From positions 1 through 8,739 of the forward strand of contig CADBMS010000068.1 of assembly GCA_902795935.1 (NCBI GenBank): 8,739 nt of DNA, written 5' to 3'. Positions within the stretch are counted from its first letter, which is position 1. Each line of letters opens with the position of its first letter. The stretch comes from an uncultured Methanobrevibacter sp. Its GTDB lineage: Archaea > Methanobacteriota > Methanobacteria > Methanobacteriales > Methanobacteriaceae. Positions 1 to 5,618 of this stretch are shown one piece after another. A program made the translations under genes and the position numbers. A model generated the notes under the pieces. It was not told the origin of the DNA and did not search any database. It saw nothing but the letters and a program-made list of their open reading frames with translations.

Positions 1-180
1 AATACCAAAGGCAGCAGTTTTACCAGTACCAGTTTGTGCTTGTCCTATAATATCTTGTCCTTTTAATACTAAAGGTATGGTTAATGATTGTATTGGTGTT
101 GTTTCTTCAAATCCCATTTCAAGGATTCCTTTTTTAATTTCTTCTGAAATATCTAATTCTTTGAATAGTAATTGATTCAT
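1..180 (-). CDS. DEAD-box RNA helicase, N-terminal fragment (runs off the left edge)
   Basis: This is the first 60 residues of an ATP-dependent RNA helicase that unwinds RNA duplexes, probably in ribosome assembly or RNA turnover. The protein begins MNQLLFKELD. It shows the family Q motif: aromatic F6, then G23-F24 and T28-P29-I30-Q31, which contacts adenine. Motif I (Walker A) follows as AQTGTGKT at residues 48-55. Motifs Ia to VI, including the DEAD box itself, lie outside the window. The ATG at 178-180 is preceded by an AAGGAAG ribosome binding site at about 188-194, which supports this start. The 223 bp separating it from the nuclease gene upstream suggests its own promoter. Assignment to the DEAD family is firm. 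Which paralogue it is (for example a cold-shock CsdA/DeaD-like one) cannot be told from this part. Confidence 0.93.
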   Translation of the reverse strand, partial: MNQLLFKELDISEEIKKGILEMGFEETTPIQSLTIPLVLKGQDIIGQAQTGTGKTAAFGI

Positions 181-275
181 TCTTAATCTTCCTTAAATAA
201 AGTATAATTTATAAAAATAATATTTAGTATGTTTATTAGTACGATAGAAAAAAATTAGTTAATAATTAAATCTAT

Positions 276-290
276 TAATATAAATTTTTA
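276..290 (-). promoter_or_regulatory. Candidate TATA box for the DEAD-box helicase gene
   Basis: Read on the minus strand the site is TAAAAATTTATATTA. It has an A-rich stretch resembling the TFB recognition element next to a TTTATATTA TATA-like core. A start about 25 nt downstream would give a leader of roughly 75 nt carrying the AAGGAAG ribosome binding site. Such cores are common by chance in DNA this AT-rich, and another (TTTTATAAAT) lies at 207-216, closer than expected. The call is therefore weak. Confidence 0.3.
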
Positions 291-403
291 TTTTTTTTTA
301 CATTTAAATATATTTGCTGTTTTTAAGGTTATTTGGTGTGGTGTTAATATACTATGGGTATTATTAAGACATATGTTTCAAGTGTAAAATTAGTATTACT
401 TAC

Positions 404-1060
404 TTATTTTTTGTATTCGCAATAATTATTGAAACGACATTTAGCACATTTTCTAGGATTATTTGTTGGAATATATGGTGTTTCACCTTTAAATAAACGT
501 TGCATACGATTTAATAATTTTATAATATTTTTTTCAGCTTTATCATCAAAATCAATGTTCCAAAATATTTCATCAGTACCTCTAGTTCTAAGTGCAGCAC
601 GTATTTTACGTTTATCATTGCCAATAATTTCTTTAAATGCTAAACAATATGCTAAAACTTGATTTATTGTTGAAGTATATGCAATATGTCCTGGTTTATC
701 ATCTATAATTATAAATTCATCAGGAGTCATCCAAATTTCATCAATTAAACCATGTATACCATATTTTGTAGATATAACCCAAATTTCACGTGAAAGTAAA
801 TCTTCACTTTTAGATAATTCCATCATTTCACTAAAAGTAGTTTCAATTGAATCTTCATTAAAATCATCTTCTAATTTTTCATGAATTTTACTTCCAATAG
901 TCATTTCTTTTGTAGGTGATACAATTATGCCTTTATGATGCTCAAGATAAATACTATATTCACAATAACCGTGTTTATTTAGCCAACTAATTGGAAAATT
1001 AGCAACACCATTAATAATTTGAAGTCCTTTGACTTTCATTATTTTTTTTTCATTTGACAT
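404..1060 (-). CDS. Stand-alone Cas4-like PD-(D/E)XK nuclease with probable Fe-S cysteines
   Basis: This 218-residue protein has the architecture of the Cas4/RecB-like exonuclease family. H60 sits in a GSKIHEKLE helix. D107 lies in GLIDEIW, D120 and K122 lie in an IIDDKPG strand (the D-x-K form of E-x-K), and Q134/Y138 in QVLAYCLAF form the RecB-type Q motif. C33 near the N-terminus and C205, C208 and C214 at the C-terminus (KCAKCRFNNYC) match the four cysteines that bind a 4Fe-4S cluster in Cas4. Family members cut or resect DNA ends. The actual substrate here is unknown. No cas1, cas2 or CRISPR array is visible, so a role in spacer acquisition is not supported. It starts 12 bp after the cyclo-ligase gene, and its AGAAGG ribosome binding site overlaps that gene's stop codon, so the two are probably co-transcribed. 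An internal M8 is a less likely start. Confidence 0.82.
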   Translation of the reverse strand: MSNEKKIMKVKGLQIINGVANFPISWLNKHGYCEYSIYLEHHKGIIVSPTKEMTIGSKIHEKLEDDFNEDSIETTFSEMMELSKSEDLLSREIWVISTKYGIHGLIDEIWMTPDEFIIIDDKPGHIAYTSTINQVLAYCLAFKEIIGNDKRKIRAALRTRGTDEIFWNIDFDDKAEKNIIKLLNRMQRLFKGETPYIPTNNPRKCAKCRFNNYCEYKK

Positions 1061-1072
1061 GTTTAAAACCTT

Positions 1073-1711
1073 CTATTTAACAAAATCTCCTTTAAAATTT
1101 TGTTTTATGCGGATAACTTTATTAATAGTTACAATCATATTAATATTTTTGTCATGTTTTTCAGTAGGAACCTTAAAAACTAATTGTAAAGGATGGATAG
1201 TTGTAACTATGGGGGTATTAGTTGAAATATATTCATTTTTCATTAAATAATCAATTTCTCTATCACCATAACCCCCGCCTTTACCTAATCTATGACCTAA
1301 TTTATCAACACAAACAGATCCTTCAACAACTAAGTCGATTTTAGGTAAATTCATATCAAATTTTCCATATTTATAAGAACCTTCAATAGTTGATGCAATA
1401 GATAAATCATCTATATCCTCATGATTTAATAAAATGTAACCATCTTTAATTTTAGGACTTGCCATAATCAATGTTTTTTTATCTTTTAATGCATATTCTC
1501 TGACTGGAATTTGTGCTGAATCAGGACTACAGAATATTACTTTACTTTCATCCCATTCAATTGTTTGACTTAACCTTTTTGCTGCAAAATCTGATCCTTT
1601 GAAATTAGGGATTTTATTATAGTCTCCATTAACCCTATAACTTATTTTTTCTTTGAATAATAAATCCCATATATGTTTTCTTAAATTTTCTTTTTCAATT
1701 TGTATATTCAT
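1073..1711 (-). CDS. 5-formyltetrahydrofolate cyclo-ligase (MTHFS) family protein
   Basis: This 212-residue protein belongs to the family that converts 5-formyltetrahydrofolate to 5,10-methenyltetrahydrofolate using ATP. The decisive motif is GHRLGKGGGYGDRE at residues 139-152, the family's glycine-rich nucleotide/folate loop. It is preceded by the strand KIDLVVEGSVCVD (124-136) and followed by TTIHPLQLVF (170-179), equivalent to the usual T-V-H-x-x-Q segment. The N-terminal helix carries basic R11-K12. Methanogens mainly use tetrahydromethanopterin, so the true substrate could be a methanopterin or another pterin rather than folate; that is inference. The ATG at 1709-1711 has an AGGA element 10 nt upstream. 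It is the first gene of a pair with the Cas4-like nuclease, an association with no obvious biochemical explanation. Confidence 0.85.
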   Translation of the reverse strand: MNIQIEKENLRKHIWDLLFKEKISYRVNGDYNKIPNFKGSDFAAKRLSQTIEWDESKVIFCSPDSAQIPVREYALKDKKTLIMASPKIKDGYILLNHEDIDDLSIASTIEGSYKYGKFDMNLPKIDLVVEGSVCVDKLGHRLGKGGGYGDREIDYLMKNEYISTNTPIVTTIHPLQLVFKVPTEKHDKNINMIVTINKVIRIKQNFKGDFVK

Positions 1712-1902
1712 TTTGTCAGATTCCTGTATTTCTAATAATAAAGTTTTATTAATGATTTTCTAACTAATTTATTAGGTTTAATTATACTTATTTAAATAAT
1801 ATTTCTTGTATTTAGTTAATTATTATATGACTATCCATTTTTGTCTTTTTTAATAATTTATTTTAAGTAATTTTTATAAATTAGTATGTACATTAATAGA
1901 TT
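1712..1902. promoter_or_regulatory. Divergent promoter region between the cyclo-ligase operon and the SNase gene
   Basis: These 191 bp separate two divergently transcribed genes and must hold the promoter of each. On the plus side there is a well-placed TATA element (listed separately). On the minus side, AGGA at about 1722-1725 is the ribosome binding site for the cyclo-ligase. The TATA-like candidates there (around 1737-1745 and 1778-1793) are degenerate, and I cannot choose between them. No GC-rich island or strong hairpin suggests a structured RNA. Confidence 0.5.
1872..1881 (+). promoter_or_regulatory. TATA box of the SNase gene; probable leaderless start
   Basis: TTTTATAAAT-type sequence is centred at about 1877, 26 nt upstream of the ATG at 1903. 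Archaeal TATA boxes sit about 25-27 nt before the transcription start, so the mRNA would begin at or next to the start codon. No purine-rich ribosome binding site occurs in the 20 nt before the ATG, which agrees with leaderless translation. Confidence 0.5.
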
Positions 1903-2442
1903 ATGAATGAAAAATTATATTTTTTATTAATTCTAATCATAAGTTGTTCTATAGTTTCATTTATGGGTTGTGTCTTTGAATCGGAGGATTATGCTGATAA
2001 TTATGATTTAAAAGTTAATGATTCTAATTTAAACAGTTCTAATGATACAAATGACAATTTAAATTCTACTAAAAAGAACATAATTAATAAAAAATTAAAA
2101 AATACTTCAAAATATGAATTTGAAGGAAAATGCTATAAAGTAGTTGATGGCGATACCATTGATGTTGAAGGTATTGGCAGGATTCGATTTGTAGGAGTAA
2201 ATACTCCTGAACGAGGTGAAAATGGTTATAAATCTGCAAAAGAATATGTTAAAAATAAATGTTTAGAAAAAACTGTTTATTTGGATATTGATGATCGAAA
2301 AAATAAGGATCGTTATAATAGAACATTAGCAGTAGTTTATACAGATGATGGTCAGAATTTAAATCACCTTTTATTAAAAGAAAATCATGCTGAAATAATG
2401 TACATACCTCCATCAGAGTTCTATCCATATGATTGGCAATAA
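1903..2442 (+). CDS. Exported thermonuclease (staphylococcal nuclease-like), probable lipoprotein
   Basis: This 179-residue protein is a Ca2+-dependent phosphodiesterase of the SNase fold, predicted to act outside the membrane. Residues 5-22 form a hydrophobic signal segment ending in F-M-G-C23, a lipobox-like site for lipid anchoring. Residues 24-72 form an Asn/Ser/Lys-rich linker of low complexity. The catalytic domain spans 73-179. VVDGDTIDV places D84 at the Ca2+ ligand (D21 in S. aureus nuclease), R95 matches R35, E103 in NTPE matches E43, and R140 in YNRTLA matches R87. The ligand equivalent to D40 is N100, as in many VNTPE-type homologues. The protein ends at PPSEFYPYDW without the long final helix of the S. 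aureus enzyme. It stands alone, divergent from its left neighbour and convergent with its right one. Possible roles are nutrient scavenging or degrading extracellular DNA; neither is shown. Confidence 0.88.
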   Translation: MNEKLYFLLILIISCSIVSFMGCVFESEDYADNYDLKVNDSNLNSSNDTNDNLNSTKKNIINKKLKNTSKYEFEGKCYKVVDGDTIDVEGIGRIRFVGVNTPERGENGYKSAKEYVKNKCLEKTVYLDIDDRKNKDRYNRTLAVVYTDDGQNLNHLLLKENHAEIMYIPPSEFYPYDWQ

Positions 2443-2483
2443 AAAAAATATTAACTTCTTAATTAAAAGTTAAACATTTTTTT
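2443..2483. terminator. Bidirectional hairpin terminator
   Basis: A perfect 7-bp inverted repeat (TTAACTT at 2451-2457, AAGTTAA at 2467-2473, 9-nt loop) is flanked by an A-run at 2441-2448 and a T-run at 2477-2483. On either strand the hairpin is thus followed by a U-tract, so one element can end both the SNase transcript and the hypE-RDD transcript. The T-run touches the RDD stop codon at 2483-2485. Confidence 0.7.
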
Positions 2484-2971
2484 CATTTGTATTCTATATT
2501 TTCGAAGTCTTTAAGTGTAATGTCATTTTGTATTTCAGAATTTCTTTCTTTTTGTGAAAGTGTAACATAACCATCTTCGGGTATAACAGTAGTTTTAGTA
2601 AGTTTATCTAATAACCTTAAATCAGAATTGCTTATAATTCGTGCAAGAGACCAATCTAAAATTACAGGGATCCAACAAATTTTACTTAAATTTCGAATAA
2701 AAGCTGTAAATACGTTAATTGAATTTCCAGTTTTACTTACAACTTTTATATGCATCATTTCTTTACCTATTGTCTGACCTTTTATACCTTCAGATACTGT
2801 GAAATATATAATAATAACTATACTTAATATAATGTAAGAATGATTGAAAATAGAATAAGCATTAGATAATGCAATTAATTGGTACAATAATGTATTAATT
2901 ATCCATATAAGAGCAGTAACTGCTATGATATCCATTATTCCAGCTATTATTCTTTTATTTAGCATTGTCAT
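2483..2971 (-). CDS. RDD family integral membrane protein
   Basis: This small 162-residue membrane protein has the conserved residues that name the RDD family: R7 and D14 in the first segment (KRIIAGIMDII) and D122 in RLLDKLTKTTVI. The loop GQTIGKEMMHIKVV (65-78) matches the usual GQTxGK...L.V pattern. Hydrophobic segments lie at about 8-34, 44-60 and 87-109, followed by a charged cytoplasm-like tail of about 30 residues (132-162). The biochemical role of most RDD proteins is unknown; a few have been linked to ion transport. The ATG at 2969-2971 has a GGGG element 7 nt upstream, preferred over the internal M3. It starts 29 bp after hypE on the same strand, so co-transcription is likely, but no functional link to hydrogenase maturation is evident. 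Confidence 0.82.
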   Translation of the reverse strand: MTMLNKRIIAGIMDIIAVTALIWIINTLLYQLIALSNAYSIFNHSYIILSIVIIIYFTVSEGIKGQTIGKEMMHIKVVSKTGNSINVFTAFIRNLSKICWIPVILDWSLARIISNSDLRLLDKLTKTTVIPEDGYVTLSQKERNSEIQNDITLKDFENIEYK

Positions 2972-3000
2972 TATGTTTCCCCATTATTTCTTTTTTTAAC

Positions 3001-4011
3001 TTAACATACTCTTGGCACTGGATCGGATACTGGTGATTCTAAAATTCTTTTTCCACCTAGTACTGTTTCCATAATAACTTTATTTCCTTCAACAACTTCG
3101 CCGATAATTTGAGCATTAGTTGCGTACTTATCTTTGCGTATTGCTTTTAATATTTCATCAGCAAATTCTGCTTTAACCCCCATAACTATTTTTCCTTCAT
3201 TAGCAACTTCGAGGGGGTCAATACCTAACATATCTGAAACTGCTTTAACTTCTTCACGAATAGGTATTTTTTCTTCATCTAAAATTAATTGGACACCAGA
3301 TTTATCTGCCATTTCATTTAGTGCATTAGCTAATCCTCCTCGTGTAGGGTCTTTAAGAGCACTCACTCCGCCAATGTTCAATGCTTTTTCAACAATACTC
3401 CAAACAGGTGCAGTGTCTGATTTTAAATCGGTATCAAATCCAAAACCTTCCCTATAAGCCATTAATGCCATACCGTGGTCGCCAATACTTCCACTAATAA
3501 TTAATTTATCTCCCACATTTAAACCAGAATCTCGTATAACTTCTCCTTTTTTAGCTAAACCAATTCCTGTAGTTGAAATAACCATTTTATCTATTTTATT
3601 TTTTTCTATTACTTTGGTATCTCCAGTTATAATTGCAGTTCCAGTTTCTTGACACACAGCATCCATTGATTTGATAATTTTTTCAAAATCATCTCTTTGA
3701 AATCCTTCTTCTATAATCATTGAATTCGTTAATGCTAGTGGTTTAGCACCCATTACTGATACATCGTTAATAGTTCCTGCAGCAGATATTCTACCAATAT
3801 CTCCTCCTGGAAAGAATAATGGGTCAATAGTGTGTCCATCAGTACTTACTATAATTTCATATTCATTTAATGGAATTGTAGCACCATCATCAAGATCATC
3901 AAGACCTACTCCTCCGTTCACTTGCTTATTTTTGATATTGTTTAGTATTGTATCTGAAATTAAATTTTGCATGACTTCTCCGCCAGCACCATGGGACATA
4001 CCAATTTTCAT
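3001..4011 (-). CDS. hypE: HypE, [NiFe]-hydrogenase maturation protein (thiocarbamoyl dehydratase)
   Basis: HypE accepts a carbamoyl group from HypF on its C-terminal cysteine and dehydrates it with ATP to a thiocyanate. This provides the CN ligands of the [NiFe] active site, so the gene supports the hydrogenases of methanogenesis. In the 336-residue product HGAGG is at 7-11. The AIR-synthase-like ATP fold is visible as STDGH (56-60), DPLFFPGGDIG (63-73), INDVSVMGAKP (81-91), GDTKV (130-134), DPTRGGL (221-227) and NEGK (271-274). The protein ends in PRVC, with C336 as the modified residue; the last residues are usually PRIC. I place the start at the ATG at 4009-4011, because GAGGG lies 8 nt upstream. 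A TTG at 4024-4026 is in frame but overlaps that ribosome binding site. It is first in a probable pair with the RDD gene. Confidence 0.95.
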   Translation of the reverse strand: MKIGMSHGAGGEVMQNLISDTILNNIKNKQVNGGVGLDDLDDGATIPLNEYEIIVSTDGHTIDPLFFPGGDIGRISAAGTINDVSVMGAKPLALTNSMIIEEGFQRDDFEKIIKSMDAVCQETGTAIITGDTKVIEKNKIDKMVISTTGIGLAKKGEVIRDSGLNVGDKLIISGSIGDHGMALMAYREGFGFDTDLKSDTAPVWSIVEKALNIGGVSALKDPTRGGLANALNEMADKSGVQLILDEEKIPIREEVKAVSDMLGIDPLEVANEGKIVMGVKAEFADEILKAIRKDKYATNAQIIGEVVEGNKVIMETVLGGKRILESPVSDPVPRVC

Positions 4012-4056
4012 TAAAATTACCCTCAATTTAGTTTATAATAATCGGTTTAAACAAGA

Positions 4057-4072
4057 AAAATATATTTTATTT
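4057..4072 (-). promoter_or_regulatory. Candidate hypE promoter (TATA box)
   Basis: On the minus strand the site reads AAAATAAAATATATTTTT, with a TATA-like AAAATATA core at 4061-4068. A start about 25 nt downstream, near 4040, would give a leader of about 30 nt containing the GAGGG ribosome binding site. The spacing is good, but the surrounding AT-richness makes chance matches likely. Confidence 0.4.
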
Positions 4073-4473
4073 TAATATAATGATTGAATATTATATATTA
4101 AGTAATTGCTACTTTAGTATATTTAAATGTTTCAAGTAAAATAAACTAGCATATTTTTATTTATTTTTAAATTAAAATTTTAAATAATAGTTTTTAATAA
4201 ATATTTCACTTAATTTATATTTAATTAACAACTTACTTGAAATTATTTAATAAATTAGATTTTATATAAACTAAAACTTTATATTAGATTACATAGAATA
4301 TAATGATATAATATAAAATTAGGTATTTTATATTCAATTATTAAGTACTAATTTTAAATTCACATTATGAATTTTCAAAATACAATGCTGTATTTATTGT
4401 TTAAACATATTTTTAGAGTAAGTATTGTTTTAATAAAAAAATTAATTACAAATCAATTTAATAAGGTGAAATA
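4073..4473. other. Long AT-rich divergent intergenic region upstream of rps8e
   Basis: About 400 bp without a credible gene. It has almost no G or C and no GC-rich island, which argues against a tRNA or other stable structured RNA of the kind that stands out in AT-rich archaea. It must hold the promoter of the rps8e cluster. TATA-like candidates lie near 4275-4283, 4304-4316, 4325-4333 and 4403-4415, and I cannot rank them. The ribosome binding site AAGGTGA is at 4463-4469, 4 nt before the rps8e ATG. One perfect inverted repeat is listed separately. Confidence 0.6.
4310..4334. repeat. Perfect 10-bp inverted repeat upstream of rps8e
   Basis: AATATAAAAT at 4310-4319 and ATTTTATATT at 4325-4334 are exact reverse complements around a TAGGT spacer. 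It could be an operator, a weak RNA hairpin or a pair of opposed TATA-like elements about 150 bp before rps8e. The arms are A/T only, so chance occurrence in this region is quite possible. Confidence 0.3.
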
Positions 4474-4857
4474 ATGGCTATTTGGCAAGGTAAATCAATG
4501 AAAAAACCTACTGGTGGAAGAGCAAAAATGAACCGAGGGAAAAAAAAGTTTGAACTCGGAAGGGAAGCTGCAGAAACCAAAATTGGTGATAGAAAAGTAA
4601 GAAAAATTCGAACTCAAGGTGGAAATGAAAAAATAAGATTAGCTACTGATTCTAAAATTAATGTAACAAATCCTTCTACTAATAAAACAGAAAAGGCAGA
4701 TGTTTTAAATGTTATTGAAAATAGATCGAATCCTAACTTTGTAAGAAGGAACATAATCACTAAAGGTGCAGTAGTGGAGACTAGTGCGGGTAAAGTTAAG
4801 GTAACTTCACGCCCAGGTCAAGATGGAGTACTTAATGGTGTTCTCATCACAGAATAA
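4474..4857 (+). CDS. rps8e: 30S ribosomal protein S8e
   Basis: This archaeal/eukaryotic-type small-subunit ribosomal protein is 127 residues long, the usual archaeal size. The N-terminus MAIWQGKSMKKPTGGR, followed by the lysine/arginine-rich RGKKKFELGRE, is the S8e signature. The later NVIENRSNPNFVRRNIITKGA and the C-terminal TSRPGQDGVLNGVLI complete the family pattern. The charged N-terminal part is rRNA-binding in this family. The ATG at 4474 has a strong AAGGTGA ribosome binding site 4 nt upstream. The final 23 nt overlap the polB2 reading frame, suggesting translational coupling between a ribosomal protein and a replicative polymerase fragment. It is probably the first gene of its transcript. 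Confidence 0.96.
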   Translation: MAIWQGKSMKKPTGGRAKMNRGKKKFELGREAAETKIGDRKVRKIRTQGGNEKIRLATDSKINVTNPSTNKTEKADVLNVIENRSNPNFVRRNIITKGAVVETSAGKVKVTSRPGQDGVLNGVLITE

Positions 4858-5512
4858 TCTCGAAAAAGAGATTTTAAATCAAAAAGATAAATTTTTAGAA
4901 TTCTTAAATCCAACTTTACCTGAAGGTATGGAGTTGGAGTATGAAGGATTTTATAAAAGAGGGTTTTTCGTATCTAAAAAGAGATATGCTTTAATTGAAG
5001 ATGAAAAAATTATAGCTAAAGGCTTAGAATTAGTTCGTCGTGATTGGGCGCCTGTTGCGAAAGACACTCAACAAAAAATTTTATTGGCTATTTTAAAAGA
5101 AGGATCTCCTGAAAAGGCTTTAGAGATTGTTAAAAAAGTAATGAAGGAAATTAAATCAGGTAAAGCTCCTATGAAAGATATGGTCATACATACTCAATTA
5201 ACAAGGGATGTTGATGATTATACTAATGAAGGTCCTCATGTTATAGCTGCTAAGAAATCTATAGCTAAAGGTCGTAATATTGGTAAAGGATCTATAATTA
5301 GATATATTATAGTTAAAGGTAAAAAACCAATTAGTAAAAGAGCAGAATCTATTGAAGATTCAAGTGACTTTGAATATGATCCTGATTATTATATTAATAA
5401 TCAAGTTTTGCCTGCTGTTTCTAGAATAATGGATTCTTTAGGTTATTCATCGAAAATGTTATTAGATTTGGCTCAGGATGAGCAACAAACAAGTCTTGAT
5501 AGTTTTTTTTAA
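4835..5512 (+). CDS. polB2: Split family B DNA polymerase, C-terminal subunit PolB2
   Basis: This 225-residue protein aligns by eye with only the C-terminal part of archaeal family B DNA polymerases. It begins just before GFYKRGFFVSKKRYALI, whose KKRY (48-51) is the conserved polymerase motif that contacts the template-primer. RRDW follows at 68-71, then the thumb region with VIHTQLTRDVDDY and GPHVIAAK, and YYINNQVLPAVSRI at 185-198. The exonuclease domain and the catalytic D-x-D motifs are absent, so it must pair with a separate PolB1 encoded elsewhere. Such a split PolB is known from Methanothermobacter thermautotrophicus. The last eight residues, QTSLDSFF, are a consensus PCNA-interacting (PIP) box. 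I choose the ATG at 4835, because GGAG at 4825-4828 lies 6 nt upstream; the ATG at 4823 has no ribosome binding site. The gene overlaps rps8e by 23 nt. No intein is present. Confidence 0.93.
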   Translation: MVFSSQNNLEKEILNQKDKFLEFLNPTLPEGMELEYEGFYKRGFFVSKKRYALIEDEKIIAKGLELVRRDWAPVAKDTQQKILLAILKEGSPEKALEIVKKVMKEIKSGKAPMKDMVIHTQLTRDVDDYTNEGPHVIAAKKSIAKGRNIGKGSIIRYIIVKGKKPISKRAESIEDSSDFEYDPDYYINNQVLPAVSRIMDSLGYSSKMLLDLAQDEQQTSLDSFF

Positions 5513-5570
5513 TTACTATTTTCTAAATTCTTTTTCTTTTTTTCATCTTATAATAATTTTTATTATTTTT
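5503..5570 (+). terminator. U-rich terminator region after polB2
   Basis: T-runs at 5503-5510 (inside the last codons and stop), 5530-5534 and 5536-5543 are of the kind that ends archaeal transcripts. A 7-bp AT hairpin (ATAATAA 5550-5556, TTATTAT 5560-5566) runs into a further T-run to 5570. Read-through into the HAD gene cannot be excluded. Confidence 0.5.
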
Positions 5571-5618
5571 AATAAGATTTATTAAGTTAAGTTGATAATC
5601 TTATATTAAGGTGTAAAA

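Noticed and set aside
429..662. Plus-strand open frame opposite the Cas4-like gene
   Set aside because: It lies wholly inside a well-supported gene on the other strand, has no ribosome binding site and resembles no protein family.
404..1060. Calling the Cas4-like gene part of a CRISPR-Cas system
   Set aside because: No other cas gene or repeat array is visible in the window, and its nearest partner is a metabolic gene.
1029..1250. Plus-strand open frame with hydrophobic, membrane-like composition
   Set aside because: It is antisense to the cyclo-ligase and nuclease genes. The hydrophobicity comes from reading A-rich coding DNA in reverse (many Phe/Ile/Leu codons), not from a real membrane protein.
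3134..3457. Plus-strand open frame of about 107 codons inside hypE
   Set aside because: The opposite strand encodes recognisable HypE motifs throughout, so this is an antisense shadow. The same holds for 3830-4075.
373..4137. An 11-bp word (ATGTTTCAAGT) shared by intergenic sites at 373-383 and 4127-4137, with a 10-bp reverse-complement relative at 4233-4242
   Set aside because: Repeats of this length are expected many times by chance in nearly 9 kb of very AT-rich DNA. The copies do not share position relative to genes.
4073..4473. Possible structured RNA, C/D box RNA or CRISPR leader in the long gap before rps8e
   Set aside because: There is no GC-rich island, no paired RUGAUGA/CUGA boxes and no regularly spaced repeats.
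4835..5512. Reading the polymerase fragment as a pseudogene or as one half of an intein-split protein
   Set aside because: The frame is intact with its own ribosome binding site and a functional C-terminal PIP box. There is no intein-like sequence at its N-terminus, and split PolB is known in this archaeal order.
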